Origin: an uncultured SAR86 cluster bacterium | Lineage (GTDB): Bacteria; Pseudomonadota; Gammaproteobacteria; Magnimaribacterales; D2472 | Reading direction: 5' to 3' | Assembly (NCBI GenBank): GCA_902602595.1 | Contig: CACKRJ010000005.1 | Coordinates: 1-64,000 of the forward strand | Length of the DNA: 64,000 nt | Shown: positions 1 to 10,240 of the stretch, in pieces | How the letters are laid out: each line of letters opens with the position of its first letter | How positions within the stretch are numbered: the first letter of the stretch is position 1 | Program-made: the position numbers and the translations under genes | The notes under the pieces: model-generated | Seen by the model: only the letters and a program-made list of their open reading frames with translations | What the model was told of the DNA's origin: nothing | Database searches by the model: none

Positions 1-1365
1 GATCTAAATTTACCAAGTTTAGGCGATAGAGTATCAGGGGTCATTTCGCTGGACCAAGAAAAGATTTTGGGGCAAGGTTTCTTAGAGCAAGTATATGCCC
101 AAGCTCCATTGATTGATGATCCAATTATTCAAGAATACACTGAGCTACTGATATATAAACTTTCCGAAACATCTCAAGTCAAGGATAGGCAGTTTACTAT
201 CGTACTAATAGATGAAAAGTCTCTCAATGCTTTTGCTGCTCCTGGAGGAGTTGTAGGGGTAAATGGGGGTTTGTTTTTAAATGCAGGAAATGAAGCTCAA
301 TTAGCATCTGTTTTAGGTCATGAGCTAGCTCATTTGAGTCAAAGACATTTTGCTAGAAATATCTTGAGAGGAAGAGACACTAACCTTGCTTCCTCTTTGG
401 TTATGGTATCAGCAATAGCATTAGCTATTATCTCAAATAATCCAACTGCTTTTATTACAGGGCCTGCTGCACTTCAACAACAGCAATTGAGGTATAGTCG
501 AATTTTTGAAAGAGAAGCAGATAGGTATGGTTTTAATAATTTAATAGCTGCAGGGTATGATCCTGCAGGTATGGGTCAAATGTTTGAAAATATGGCTAAA
601 GTTAGAAAATTAGCTGGAGATAATCCTCCGGAATTTTTATTAACTCACCCTATTACATCTTCAAGGGTAAGTGACGCTTTTAATGCAGCTGACCAAATAG
701 AATTTACCGGCGGCAAAAAAAATACAATCAACTTTGAATTTGTAAAAGGAAGGTTAAAAGCGAGATATAACTCATTATCCCCTCAGGCTGCAGTCAAATA
801 CTTTGAAAAATTGTATAAAGATTATCCAACTAATGAAAATAAATATGCATACATAAGTGCACTCCAATCTAATGGACAAACTGATCAAGCGTTAAGAGAA
901 ATGGATGAGATATTAATCAAATTTCCAAAAAATTTAATTTTAAATATAACAAAATCAGAAATTTTATTATCTGGTCAACGGCTTAGTGATGCTCTAAAGA
1001 ACATCGATCAAGTTCTTAATATTTCCCCAGGAAACTATCCCGCATCAATTATTAAATCTAAAATCTTAAGCTCTAAAAAAGAATTTATTAAATCTGAAGA
1101 GATTTTAAGAGACCTTTTGATTAGCAAAAATCGTGATCCAGGTTTATGGATGCAATTATCTGAAGTTCAAAGAGCCGGCAAAAATATTGTTGGATATCAT
1201 CTCAGTCGTGGTGAGTATTACACATTGATTGGAGATTTTGATAATGCGCTCAACCAATTTCAATTTGCATTAAGTCTCTCAGGCAATTCCTTTCAAACTT
1301 CAGAAACCATTATGACGAAGATAAAATTTGCTAAAGAAAGATTAGATAAAAGAAGAGGCTTCTAA
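1..1365 (+). CDS. M48-family zinc metalloprotease with C-terminal TPR-like region (BepA/YfgC-like), 5' truncated by window edge
   Basis: Frame stays open to base 1 (DLNLPSLGDRVSGVISLDQEKILGQGF...), so the track start at 67 (TTG) is probably artificial; HELAH zinc motif, downstream EREAD, helical repeats at C-terminus. Confidence 0.88.
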   Translation, partial: DLNLPSLGDRVSGVISLDQEKILGQGFLEQVYAQAPLIDDPIIQEYTELLIYKLSETSQVKDRQFTIVLIDEKSLNAFAAPGGVVGVNGGLFLNAGNEAQLASVLGHELAHLSQRHFARNILRGRDTNLASSLVMVSAIALAIISNNPTAFITGPAALQQQQLRYSRIFEREADRYGFNNLIAAGYDPAGMGQMFENMAKVRKLAGDNPPEFLLTHPITSSRVSDAFNAADQIEFTGGKKNTINFEFVKGRLKARYNSLSPQAAVKYFEKLYKDYPTNENKYAYISALQSNGQTDQALREMDEILIKFPKNLILNITKSEILLSGQRLSDALKNIDQVLNISPGNYPASIIKSKILSSKKEFIKSEEILRDLLISKNRDPGLWMQLSEVQRAGKNIVGYHLSRGEYYTLIGDFDNALNQFQFALSLSGNSFQTSETIMTKIKFAKERLDKRRGF

Positions 1366-2624
1366 GAGCTAATTTTTTCCTTAGGTGGAATCTTGAATCC
1401 CAGTGCCGCCAAACACCCAGCAAATGGAATTGCCAGCAGTGGGACTTGAGAAAATACCAATCCGAATGATTTTGATATAAGAATAAATCCACTGCCAGAA
1501 AAATCACCCATTCTTACTAAAAATGTATCAACCATAACTGTTGATTTGTATCTATCTGTTCTTTTTAAATAACTGAAAACCACTTCTCTAGTTGGCTTAT
1601 TAATACCATATTCAAACAGCCTCAAAATAATGGTAATGAAGAATACATACCCAATTGTTGGATTGAGGTAATAGCCTATGAATGCACCCATAAATATAAA
1701 TCCGTAGAACATTAAAATAGTTTTGGGTCCTGCAAATCTAATAATTGCTGAGGTTAAGAAAAATTGGGTAAACAAAGTAAGAATTGTTACTGTTTGCTCT
1801 ATATTGCTAAAGAAAATAATTCTATTTCCGCCATCCGAAGACCAGGCATTCACTATATCTATTGAGGTAACCCAATGGATGGTCATCATTGCTGTCCAAA
1901 GATACATATACAACCCTATTGATCTAATTTGAGATGAGGAAATAAGATTTTTTAGAGCATCTAAACTTGTTCCACCTGCAGCCTTATCTATATCATCTAA
2001 TGATACAAACCTTTTAAGTAAAATTATGCCTGTAGCCAATGCCAGTATTAGGAAAATAATTGAAATTAATGTAAAAAAAATAATGCCTGATTCATTAAAT
2101 GTTGATGCCAATTGCTTAGAAATCTCTGAGCCGAGAAATGCTCCCAGTGATCCTCCTGCAGCAATCACACCAAAAACATTAGCAGCACCATCTCCACGAA
2201 ATAGATTAATTATTACTACCCAAAAAATAGAAACCACAAAAAAAGAATAGACATTGCACCAAATATAAAATATTTGACTTAGCCAGATTGCCGAGGAAAG
2301 GTTAAAAAATTTCCATAAAACAATAAATATTGATAAATTAAGAATAAAGAATGAGTAGCACCCAACTAATACTCCTTTTAAATTTCTTCGTGAAGCAAGC
2401 CATGAATAAATTGGATTTAAAAGCAGCATTACAAAAGCGCCTACAGCCAAAAGATACGGCAGTATATCTGAGTTCTGCACAGCCATTTCATTTCTTACAG
2501 GACGCAAGATATACCATGAGCACAAAACTAAAAAAAAGAAAAATCCTGCAAGTCCAGATTCTTTAGTGAATGACAGTGATAGTCTCGAGAGGGAATTTTT
2601 TATGAAACTAATTAATATTGACAT
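1362..2624 (-). CDS. NTP/NDP exchange transporter-like (ATP:ADP antiporter / MFS-like) membrane protein
   Basis: About 12 hydrophobic segments; RPVRNEMAV near N-terminus and NLFRGDGAANVFGVIAAGGSLGAFLGS resemble Npt1/Npt2-like family proteins. Confidence 0.65.
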   Translation of the reverse strand: MSILISFIKNSLSRLSLSFTKESGLAGFFFFLVLCSWYILRPVRNEMAVQNSDILPYLLAVGAFVMLLLNPIYSWLASRRNLKGVLVGCYSFFILNLSIFIVLWKFFNLSSAIWLSQIFYIWCNVYSFFVVSIFWVVIINLFRGDGAANVFGVIAAGGSLGAFLGSEISKQLASTFNESGIIFFTLISIIFLILALATGIILLKRFVSLDDIDKAAGGTSLDALKNLISSSQIRSIGLYMYLWTAMMTIHWVTSIDIVNAWSSDGGNRIIFFSNIEQTVTILTLFTQFFLTSAIIRFAGPKTILMFYGFIFMGAFIGYYLNPTIGYVFFITIILRLFEYGINKPTREVVFSYLKRTDRYKSTVMVDTFLVRMGDFSGSGFILISKSFGLVFSQVPLLAIPFAGCLAALGFKIPPKEKISS

Positions 2625-2644
2625 TTGTTAATGAGCTAAAGAGA

Positions 2645-2720
2645 TGGTGGGTCGCACAGGATTCGAACCTGTGACCAATTCGTTAAAAGCGAACTGCTCT
2701 ACCAGCTGAGCTAGCGACCC
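2645..2720 (-). tRNA. tRNA-Lys(TTT)
   Basis: Minus strand GGGTCGC TA GCTCAGCTGGTAGAGCA GTTCGCTTTTAACGAAT TGGTCACAGGTTCGAATCCTGTGCGACCCACCA; acceptor stem GGGTCGC/GCGACCC, anticodon TTT, encoded CCA. Confidence 0.97.
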
Positions 2721-2748
2721 GGAAAAGGATTCCATAAAAAAGAAGAGA

Positions 2749-3384
2749 TTATTCCATATTTTCTAATAACTGCAAGGCTAATGATGAAGCAGTATTGTCA
2801 GGAAATGTTTGAACAACAAATTGGTATTTAATTTTTGCAGCGCCAGGATCGCCTGACATGCTTAAAATGTCACCAATCTTTTTATGAGCAAGCGGAGTTC
2901 TCCAATGATCGGGAAAGTCAGAAGCTAATCTTTGAAAATAATTTTCACTCTGCTCTAGGTTCGATTCTAATAATGAAATCTCTCCAAGCCAAAATAGACT
3001 TAGTGGAATTTTTTCATCATCATTAAAATTGTTAGCTAAATAATTAAAAGATTGTTTAGCAGCTTGAAAATCTTTTTCATTTAACTCAAAAATTGCTTGA
3101 TCATAAACCTCATCAATACTTTTACTATCATTAATTCCCTCAAATCTGAATGTGCTTACTTCGGATTGAATTTCACTACCTAAAGAAGCATTGCTCTCCT
3201 CTTGATTTGCGCCTTCATTTAATAATTTTTCAATTAGGTAAGCTTGAGACTCAAGTTCACTTCTTAAGCTAGCAAGCTCACCTTCAAGCTCTTGAATCTT
3301 TAAAAACAAAATATCGGAGGCATCTACATCTTGAGAATAGATTTGGAGAGGCGCCAAAAGAAGTGCAGCAAAGAAGCTTTTCAT
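2749..3384 (-). CDS. cpoB: Cell division coordinator CpoB / YbgF (Tol-Pal system)
   Basis: N-terminal coiled coil plus C-terminal TPR; last gene of tol-pal cluster. Confidence 0.88.
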   Translation of the reverse strand: MKSFFAALLLAPLQIYSQDVDASDILFLKIQELEGELASLRSELESQAYLIEKLLNEGANQEESNASLGSEIQSEVSTFRFEGINDSKSIDEVYDQAIFELNEKDFQAAKQSFNYLANNFNDDEKIPLSLFWLGEISLLESNLEQSENYFQRLASDFPDHWRTPLAHKKIGDILSMSGDPGAAKIKYQFVVQTFPDNTASSLALQLLENME

Positions 3385-3396
3385 TCAAAAAGAAAA

Positions 3397-3870
3397 TTAC
3401 TTGATTTCAACTCTTCTATTTTTTGACCATGCAGTATCATTAGAACCTAAAGATAAAGGCCTTTCTTCGCCATAACTTTTTGTAATTAGTCGATTCCTGT
3501 TAATTCCATTTGCGACCAAATAATCAGCAACAGACTCAGCTCTTCTCTGACCCAGGGCTAAGTTATATTCCCTGGTACCTCTTTCATCAGCATGACCCTC
3601 AATTGAAATAGTAATTTTTGAATTTCTCTTCATAAGCTCAGTAACGCCTTTTAATGCTTGTATTGATTTAGATGTAAGATTGGATTGATCATAGCCAAAG
3701 TAAACTACAGCATTTGCTAGAATTGCCTGATTAGCTGGAGATTTTGATGAGATGGAAACCCCAGCAACACTTTGATCTCCAACCGCCTCTTCTGTTACTT
3801 GAACAGAGCTACAAGCTGTAAAGATAATTAATGTTAATAGAGTGAAAAGTGAATTAATTGATTTGCTCAT
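3397..3870 (-). CDS. pal: Peptidoglycan-associated lipoprotein Pal
   Basis: Lipobox (FTACSS), OmpA-like domain VYFGYDQSNL...EGHADERGTREYNLALGQRRAESV. Confidence 0.96.
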   Translation of the reverse strand: MSKSINSLFTLLTLIIFTACSSVQVTEEAVGDQSVAGVSISSKSPANQAILANAVVYFGYDQSNLTSKSIQALKGVTELMKRNSKITISIEGHADERGTREYNLALGQRRAESVADYLVANGINRNRLITKSYGEERPLSLGSNDTAWSKNRRVEIK

Positions 3871-3892
3871 AATAATTGTTCCATTATAAATA

Positions 3893-5179
3893 TTATCTTA
3901 AAAAATTTGACCAAGCAGGCTCTCTGACTTCTCCATTTGATGCAGGTAATTTAAACTTTGCACCACTCAGACTAAATCCAGCCAACATACTTAGATTTTG
4001 TTCTTTAATACCATAGATTACCATATTACCGTTAGGAGCAACACTAGGTGATTCATCCATCTTTGCTTCAGTTAAGATTCTTATAAAATTTTCTTTTTTG
4101 TATTTAAGAGCGATGTGAAATAAACCATCATTAGATCGATGAACAAAGATCACTCCCTCTTCCTTCGGTAGATATGAAGCTTTTGCATTATACGTTCCCT
4201 CAAAGGAAATACGCTTAGCTTTTGGATTTAATTTTCTTAGATCTAGCTCATAAATTTGCGGTGATCCAGAGCGACCGCTTGTAAATAAAATTTTATTGCC
4301 TTTAGGTGACCATGAGGACTCTGTATCAATCGCAAATTGATTGGTCATCCTGGTTAAGGTTCGATCGCGCAACCTTAAAATATAAATTTCTGCATTTCCA
4401 TCTTGGTAAAGAGTTAAAGAAAGATATTTTCCGTCAGGCGACCATGAGGGAGAGCTAATCTGAGTATCTTTTGATAGCACGGCCTCTCTTTTCCCAGAAG
4501 CTATTTCTTGTATAAACACTTTTGCAATTCCTGTCTCAAATGATACATATGCAACTCTTTTTCCATCTGGTGACCATGAGGGAGATATAATAGGCTCAGT
4601 ACTTGATAAAAGAATTTTTTCATTAGCTCCGTCTGAATCAGCTAACATAAGTTTGTATGTAGAGATTAGTTGAGAATCTTTTATTTCATTTACATACAAC
4701 AACCTTGTTGCAGCTATGCCTTTAATACCTGTGATTGATTCATATATTCCATCACTTGTATAATGAGCAAGCTGTCTAATTTGATTTGGTATACCAAAAA
4801 CTTTCGAGCTCCGCACTTTTCTCTTTTTGTGAATATCATAAATTTCGTAATTAATATCTAATGAATTATTTGACTTAACTATTTTTCCAGTAACTAAATA
4901 ATCCATTCCAAGCAATTTCCAATCACTAAAAACTAATTCATCATCAATGATTTTTACAGGTAATAATAATTCTTTATCAAGAATAGAAAATTCTCCTGTG
5001 CGAATTAAGTCATTCCTCATAATATTATTAAGTTGCTTTGAAACTCTCTTATTTCCTTCAAATGGAATCATTGCTACTTTATAGGGATCTTCAGAGCCCT
5101 TTGTAATTTCTAAAAAAAGTTCTCCTTGACTAAAAGTTGGAATAATCAATAAGGCAACTAATACTAAATTTTTTTTCAT
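3893..5179 (-). CDS. tolB: Tol-Pal system beta-propeller protein TolB
   Basis: Repeated SWSPDGK/WSPxGxK blades, signal peptide, synteny. Confidence 0.96.
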   Translation of the reverse strand: MKKNLVLVALLIIPTFSQGELFLEITKGSEDPYKVAMIPFEGNKRVSKQLNNIMRNDLIRTGEFSILDKELLLPVKIIDDELVFSDWKLLGMDYLVTGKIVKSNNSLDINYEIYDIHKKRKVRSSKVFGIPNQIRQLAHYTSDGIYESITGIKGIAATRLLYVNEIKDSQLISTYKLMLADSDGANEKILLSSTEPIISPSWSPDGKRVAYVSFETGIAKVFIQEIASGKREAVLSKDTQISSPSWSPDGKYLSLTLYQDGNAEIYILRLRDRTLTRMTNQFAIDTESSWSPKGNKILFTSGRSGSPQIYELDLRKLNPKAKRISFEGTYNAKASYLPKEEGVIFVHRSNDGLFHIALKYKKENFIRILTEAKMDESPSVAPNGNMVIYGIKEQNLSMLAGFSLSGAKFKLPASNGEVREPAWSNFLR

Positions 5180-5811
5180 GATGGATTAAAACTTATGGCA
5201 ATTATTTGAAACTCACTCTCATACAAATTTTTTGGCATTGAATTAAAAAAACTAAAAGTCTCCACTCTCCTTACAGCTTGAAGAGCTGAATTATCAAATC
5301 GTATATTGCCGCTACTTTTAATAAGCTCTACGCCTATGATCCTTCCTGAGGAACGAATTTTTAGCCTTAGATTTGCAACTAAATCCTTGGGAATATTTCT
5401 AGGTTTCATCCAAGCACTCTCTATGGTGGTAATAATTTTTTGAGCATAGATTGAAATTTCTTGCTTCTTTCTATCAATCTCAATCTCACTCTCTTCTGAT
5501 AAAAGGTTAGCTATGCTAGATTCAATCAACTCATTGTTTTGTTTGATCTGAATTACATCAGTGACTTTGGAATAGACAATATTTTGAGGGATTTGATCCA
5601 ATGGAGCTTCTATTGTCTTAGGGGCAGTCGGAATTTGTTTTTTTACATTTTGAGATGGTAAATCAAACTTTAGTTCTATTTGAAGAGGTTTTGATATCAA
5701 GAGTGTCTGAGAAGTATTAGAGTCAAAGGTTCCATATATATATAAAAAAAGAATTGCATGGATGCAAAAAGAAAACAGCGATGCATGTAAATATCTATAA
5801 TTAGCTATCAT
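5176..5811 (-). CDS. tolA: TolA (short), TonB-like C-terminal domain
   Basis: N-terminal TM segment, C-terminal LRLKIRSSGRIIGVELIKSSGNIRFDNSALQAVRR; between tolB and tolR. Confidence 0.88.
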   Translation of the reverse strand: MIANYRYLHASLFSFCIHAILFLYIYGTFDSNTSQTLLISKPLQIELKFDLPSQNVKKQIPTAPKTIEAPLDQIPQNIVYSKVTDVIQIKQNNELIESSIANLLSEESEIEIDRKKQEISIYAQKIITTIESAWMKPRNIPKDLVANLRLKIRSSGRIIGVELIKSSGNIRFDNSALQAVRRVETFSFFNSMPKNLYESEFQIIAISFNPS

Positions 5812-6223
5812 AGCCTGAAGTAATTATTCCTATCTTTTGAATTCCTAAACTTTGGATACTTGCCATACCCTTGGCCACATAATCGAAAGGTACTTTTGCA
5901 TCACTTTTAAAAACGATTTCAATATCTGGGTTTGCTTGATAAATAATTTTAGCCTTATTTTTTAACTCCATTAAAGAGATAGGTAATTGCTCCTCACCCA
6001 GATTAATAAAATACTCGCCTTGGCTATCAATTGAGATGACAAGCGGCTCACTTGAAACTGACATTTTAGTGGTATCAGTTTTAGGAAGATTTACCTCAAT
6101 ACCTTGAATAAGGAGAGGAGAAAGAACCATAAAAATGATTAGAAGTACTAGCATCACATCAATGTATGGAACAACATTAATGTCAGCGTTTAACTTTTTT
6201 CTTTTACCAATTCTGTATATCAA
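5801..6223 (-). CDS. tolR: TolR, ExbD/TolR family
   Basis: NVVPYIDVMLVLLIIFMVLSPL motif; synteny. Confidence 0.96.
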   Translation of the reverse strand: MIYRIGKRKKLNADINVVPYIDVMLVLLIIFMVLSPLLIQGIEVNLPKTDTTKMSVSSEPLVISIDSQGEYFINLGEEQLPISLMELKNKAKIIYQANPDIEIVFKSDAKVPFDYVAKGMASIQSLGIQKIGIITSGYDS

Positions 6224-6900
6224 AGTTTTGCTTTAACCGTTTGTCTATAAAGAATGCTAGCCAACTCTTCGCCAAATACAGAAGATTGTTGTAATTGGGT
6301 ATCTGAATCTGATGCAAACCTATTGTATGTAACTACTGCTGGTATTGCAGCAAAAAGACCTAGAGCGGTCGCAACTAGAGCTTCTGAGATTCCTGGAGCA
6401 ACAGCATTGATGGTTGCTTGAGTAGCATCAGAAAGACCCTGAAATGAATTAATAATCCCCCACACTGTTCCAAAAAGTCCAACATATGGGCTCACCGATC
6501 CAACGTTAGCTAAAAAAGGAAGATGGTGCATCAATGACTCCTCTTCTCTTGCCAGGGATACTCTTATCGCTCTGTTAACACTTTCCAAGTCTTCAATTGT
6601 AATTTGCTGACCCTCACTAAGCCTTAAAAATTCTCCAAATCCATGTTTAAAAACTCGTAAAGAACCTACAAGTTCATCATTAGGAATTTCATCCATACTT
6701 TTGTATAGCTCATTTAAATCCTTCCCGGACCAGAATTCTTTTTCAAAGTCTTTGTTTGCTTGTTTTATTCTGTTTAAATTAAAATGCCGTTCAAAAATAA
6801 CAATCCATGAGACGATAGAAACCATTAACAATAAAATCATCACCAACTGAACAATCAGGCTCGCCTGAAGAAATAAATCTATAACTGAAAAGTCATCCAT
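6220..6900 (-). CDS. tolQ: TolQ, MotA/TolQ/ExbB proton channel
   Basis: GLFGTVWGIINSF and GISEALVATALGLFAAIPAVVTYNRF motifs. Confidence 0.96.
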   Translation of the reverse strand: MDDFSVIDLFLQASLIVQLVMILLLMVSIVSWIVIFERHFNLNRIKQANKDFEKEFWSGKDLNELYKSMDEIPNDELVGSLRVFKHGFGEFLRLSEGQQITIEDLESVNRAIRVSLAREEESLMHHLPFLANVGSVSPYVGLFGTVWGIINSFQGLSDATQATINAVAPGISEALVATALGLFAAIPAVVTYNRFASDSDTQLQQSSVFGEELASILYRQTVKAKL

Positions 6901-6901
6901 A

Positions 6902-7327
6902 TTAGCTCTTAAATAAATTTAATAAACCCATAGGGAAAGCTTTAGGTTTGCCTGAATCATTATTAATAAAACAAACCTCCACTTCGCCCTTGCAAATGAG
7001 TGTATCATTTTTTGAATTCAAAACTGATTGAAAAAATATAGTTCTAGCTCTACTAATTAACTCTATTTCAGTTTTTACAATCAACTCATCTTCTAATATT
7101 GCGGGATGGTAATAAAAAAGATTGATTGATTTAACAACATAAGACTCATTCCCTTTTGACATTGCATCTGTTTGAGATAAATTATTTTCAATTAAAAACT
7201 GAGATCTAGCTCTCTCTAAGTATTTAAGATAATTTGCATGGTAAACCACGCCCTGAAAATCTGTATCTTCTACATAAACTCTGCAATGGAAATCTTTAGA
7301 CTTGAAACGAGGATTCATGTTGCTCAA
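6902..7327 (-). CDS. ybgC: Acyl-CoA thioesterase YbgC (hotdog fold)
   Basis: VYVEDTDFQGVVYHANYLKYLERARS hotdog active-site motif; precedes tolQ. Start could be the internal ATG at 7318. Confidence 0.93.
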   Translation of the reverse strand: MSNMNPRFKSKDFHCRVYVEDTDFQGVVYHANYLKYLERARSQFLIENNLSQTDAMSKGNESYVVKSINLFYYHPAILEDELIVKTEIELISRARTIFFQSVLNSKNDTLICKGEVEVCFINNDSGKPKAFPMGLLNLFKS

Positions 7328-7718
7328 TATCTACCTGAAAAAGGTACCGAAGAATTTCTACAAAATCTTCCCACATTAAATCAATAGTCATGGGAGAAAA
7401 ATCTAGCTCTGGAATCAAAGATCCTGCAAGTATCCTTACTTTAATTGGTCGGCGATTAAACTTGTAGATTAAAGCTGGAAACTCCCCGTCTCCTGTGGCT
7501 GCCAAAACTTGATCCCACCAATCTTGAGATGGTTCAGATCCGTCTCCATATCTTTTGCATTCTAAGCACCATCTGCCTAATTTTAAATCAGGCAATTCTT
7601 TTGTTCGTGTTTGCTCAAGAATTCTTTTAACGGGCTGATTTAAACCTAACTGCTCCATAAGAAGGTTACCAATTTCTCTTTCAAAATTAGCTCCTTTAGT
7701 TCTTGAATTAATTGCCAC
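7296..7718 (-). CDS. Putative PD-(D/E)XK nuclease, phage-type Holliday junction resolvase-like
   Basis: KGANFEREIGNLL helix then LPDLKLGRWCLECKR (D44-x8-E53-C-K55), followed by WWDQV..ALIYKFNRRPIKVRI; occupies the slot where ruvC(AB) is expected. Confidence 0.72.
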   Translation of the reverse strand: MAINSRTKGANFEREIGNLLMEQLGLNQPVKRILEQTRTKELPDLKLGRWCLECKRYGDGSEPSQDWWDQVLAATGDGEFPALIYKFNRRPIKVRILAGSLIPELDFSPMTIDLMWEDFVEILRYLFQVDIEQHESSFQV

Positions 7719-7720
7719 AA

Positions 7721-8458
7721 TTACTCCCCTTCAGTAAAGTCTTCAGGAAATTCAGCATTTGTATGAACCTCTTGCACATCGTCAAGGTCATCCATGAAAT
7801 TCATAATTTTAAGAACTTTCTCAGATGCTTCTTGATCTAGATTAACTAGCGTATCAGCTCTCATTGTATTTTCCGCTAACAATGTTTCAATATTTCTTTT
7901 TTTAAAAGCCTCAATAACAGCAGATAGATTTGCTGGAGTGGAAATGATTTCAAAATAATCTTCTGTCACAGTAAAGTCATCTGCCCCAGCATCTAATGCA
8001 ATCTCCATGATTAGATCTTCGTCATGAGAAAGATCCACTTGCACGACTCCTAGCTTATTAAAAAGGTAAGCGACTGAACCATCAGTACCCATATTGCCTC
8101 CAAATTTTGAAAAAGCATGGCGCACATCTGCGACAGTTCTATTTCTATTATCCGTCATCGTCTCAACTAGAATTGCAACACCGTTAGGACCATAGCCTTC
8201 AAAAGTTAATTCTTCAATTACACCCATTTCACCTGTTCCAGAACCTTTTTGGATTGCTCGCTTGATCGTATCTTTAGGCATATTTGCAGCATTCGCTTTG
8301 TCCAAAGCTAGTCGAAGTCTGGGATTATCACCTGGATCTGGCCCTCCTTTTGCTGCAACTGTAATCTCCCTAATAACCTTGGTCCATACTTTTCCTCGGG
8401 ATGCATCCTGCCTTGCTTTACGATGCTTAATGTTTGCCCATTTGGAATGACCAGCCAT
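7721..8458 (-). CDS. yebC: YebC/PmpR-family transcription/translation regulator
   Basis: MAGHSKWANIKHRKARQDASRGKVWTKVIREITVAAKGG signature. Confidence 0.97.
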   Translation of the reverse strand: MAGHSKWANIKHRKARQDASRGKVWTKVIREITVAAKGGPDPGDNPRLRLALDKANAANMPKDTIKRAIQKGSGTGEMGVIEELTFEGYGPNGVAILVETMTDNRNRTVADVRHAFSKFGGNMGTDGSVAYLFNKLGVVQVDLSHDEDLIMEIALDAGADDFTVTEDYFEIISTPANLSAVIEAFKKRNIETLLAENTMRADTLVNLDQEASEKVLKIMNFMDDLDDVQEVHTNAEFPEDFTEGE

Positions 8459-10225
8459 CTATTGCTCCGGTTCAAAAGTTGACTTGATCTTCAACTCATC
8501 AAGCTGATCATCAGAGACTATGCCAGGAGCATCAGTAAGCAAACAAGATGCGCTTTGTGTTTTAGGAAAAGCAATAACATCACGTATATTAGTCGTATTA
8601 GATAGCAACATAACAATTCTATCTAAACCAAACGCAATTCCTCCATGAGGCGGACATCCAGATGACAATGCTGATAAAAGGAAACCGAATTTTTCCTTAG
8701 CCTCATCTGAAGAAATGCCAAGTATAGAAAATATCTCCCTTTGCATAGAAGGCTCATACACTCTTAAAGAACCACCCCCAATCTCATAACCATTTAAAAC
8801 AAAGTCATATGCACACGCCAATGCATTATCTGGATCATTTTTTAATTCATCAACGGTTACAGCAGGTAAAGTAAATGGGTGATGTAATGAAGTTAGATTG
8901 TTATCTTTATTTCTTTCAAACATTGGAAAATCTACTATCCAACATGGCGCCCATGAAGAACTCATTAAACTTAAATCTTCGCCAAGTCTTTTAATTAGTG
9001 AGCTCATTGAAAGATTTACAATATCTGCCTTACCAGCTCCAAAAAATATAATGTCATTATTCTGTGCATTTAGAGAAACAAGAATGGAATTAATTGTTTC
9101 TTGTTGAAAAAATTTGAGTATTGGAGATTGAAGTCCATTTTCTTGATCCAAATCTACAACTTTTATATATGCAAGACCTTTAGCGCCCAACTTACCTACA
9201 TAATCGGTGTACTCATCAATTTTTTTTCTTGTCATAGATGCAGCTTCTGGAACCTTAAGAGCTACAACCCTTGAAGAAGTATCATTTGCTGGGCCAGAAA
9301 ATACTTTAAATTCTTCATCTTTTACATGCTCAGAAATATCATGAAGTTCAAGCGGAATTCTTAAATCAGGCTTATCACATCCATATTTATTAATTGATTC
9401 TTTGTATGTGATTCTAGGTACTTCTGCTTTTTGGTAGTCTGTAAATTCAGAGAGCAATGATGAAATCAAATCCTCTCCAAGTTCTATTATTTCTTCAGCA
9501 GAAATAAATGAAGCTTCAATATCAACTTGAGTAAATTCAGGCTGTCTATCAGCGCGCAAGTCTTCATCCCTAAAACATTTAGCAATTTGATAGTATTTAT
9601 CCAACCCACCAATCATTAACAATTGTTTAAATAACTGAGGAGATTGAGGTAATGCAAAAAACTCTCCTGGATGCACTCTACTTGGGACTAAATAATCTCT
9701 TGCTCCTTCAGGCGTAGCTTTTGTCAATATTGGAGTCTCGACTTCATGAAAATTATTCTTTTCTAAAATAGATCTTATCTTTGAGGTGATCTGAGATCTC
9801 TTTACCAGCCTTTGATTAACATCAGGGCGTCTTAAATCTAAAAATCTATGTTTAAGCCTGACATCTTCACTAACATCTTGATAGTCATCCAGAGGGAATT
9901 GAGGAGTAGCAGCTAGGCTAAAAATTTTTAAACTGTTTGCTTCAATTTCTATCTCTCCTGTAGCCATTTTTGGATTTATAGCGCCTTCAACCCTCTTTCT
10001 TACCAATCCTTTGATATTGACGACATACTCACTTCTGCAAGAATCTGCAGTATCAAATATTTCTTTCAAATCTGGATTAAAAACAACTTGAACTATTCCA
10101 TGTAAATCACGAACATCTAAAAAAATTACTCCACCATGATCTCTTCGCTTGTGAACCCATCCAGAAATCTCAATATTGCTACCAATGTCTGAACTATTAA
10201 TATCTCCGCAATAATGTGAACGCAT
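8459..10225 (-). CDS. aspS: Aspartyl-tRNA synthetase
   Basis: Class II motifs; [73 protein letters not shown]. Confidence 0.98.
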   Translation of the reverse strand: MRSHYCGDINSSDIGSNIEISGWVHKRRDHGGVIFLDVRDLHGIVQVVFNPDLKEIFDTADSCRSEYVVNIKGLVRKRVEGAINPKMATGEIEIEANSLKIFSLAATPQFPLDDYQDVSEDVRLKHRFLDLRRPDVNQRLVKRSQITSKIRSILEKNNFHEVETPILTKATPEGARDYLVPSRVHPGEFFALPQSPQLFKQLLMIGGLDKYYQIAKCFRDEDLRADRQPEFTQVDIEASFISAEEIIELGEDLISSLLSEFTDYQKAEVPRITYKESINKYGCDKPDLRIPLELHDISEHVKDEEFKVFSGPANDTSSRVVALKVPEAASMTRKKIDEYTDYVGKLGAKGLAYIKVVDLDQENGLQSPILKFFQQETINSILVSLNAQNNDIIFFGAGKADIVNLSMSSLIKRLGEDLSLMSSSWAPCWIVDFPMFERNKDNNLTSLHHPFTLPAVTVDELKNDPDNALACAYDFVLNGYEIGGGSLRVYEPSMQREIFSILGISSDEAKEKFGFLLSALSSGCPPHGGIAFGLDRIVMLLSNTTNIRDVIAFPKTQSASCLLTDAPGIVSDDQLDELKIKSTFEPEQ

Positions 10226-10240
10226 TTTTATCTCTCTTAT

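Noticed and set aside
1723-2566. Small plus-strand ORFs (69, 74, 71 aa) over the transporter
   Set aside because: Antisense shadow ORFs of a well supported minus-strand membrane protein; no RBS or family signal
4240-4600. Repeated ACCATGAGG-type words
   Set aside because: Explained by the repeated SWSPDGK beta-propeller blades of TolB, not a DNA repeat array
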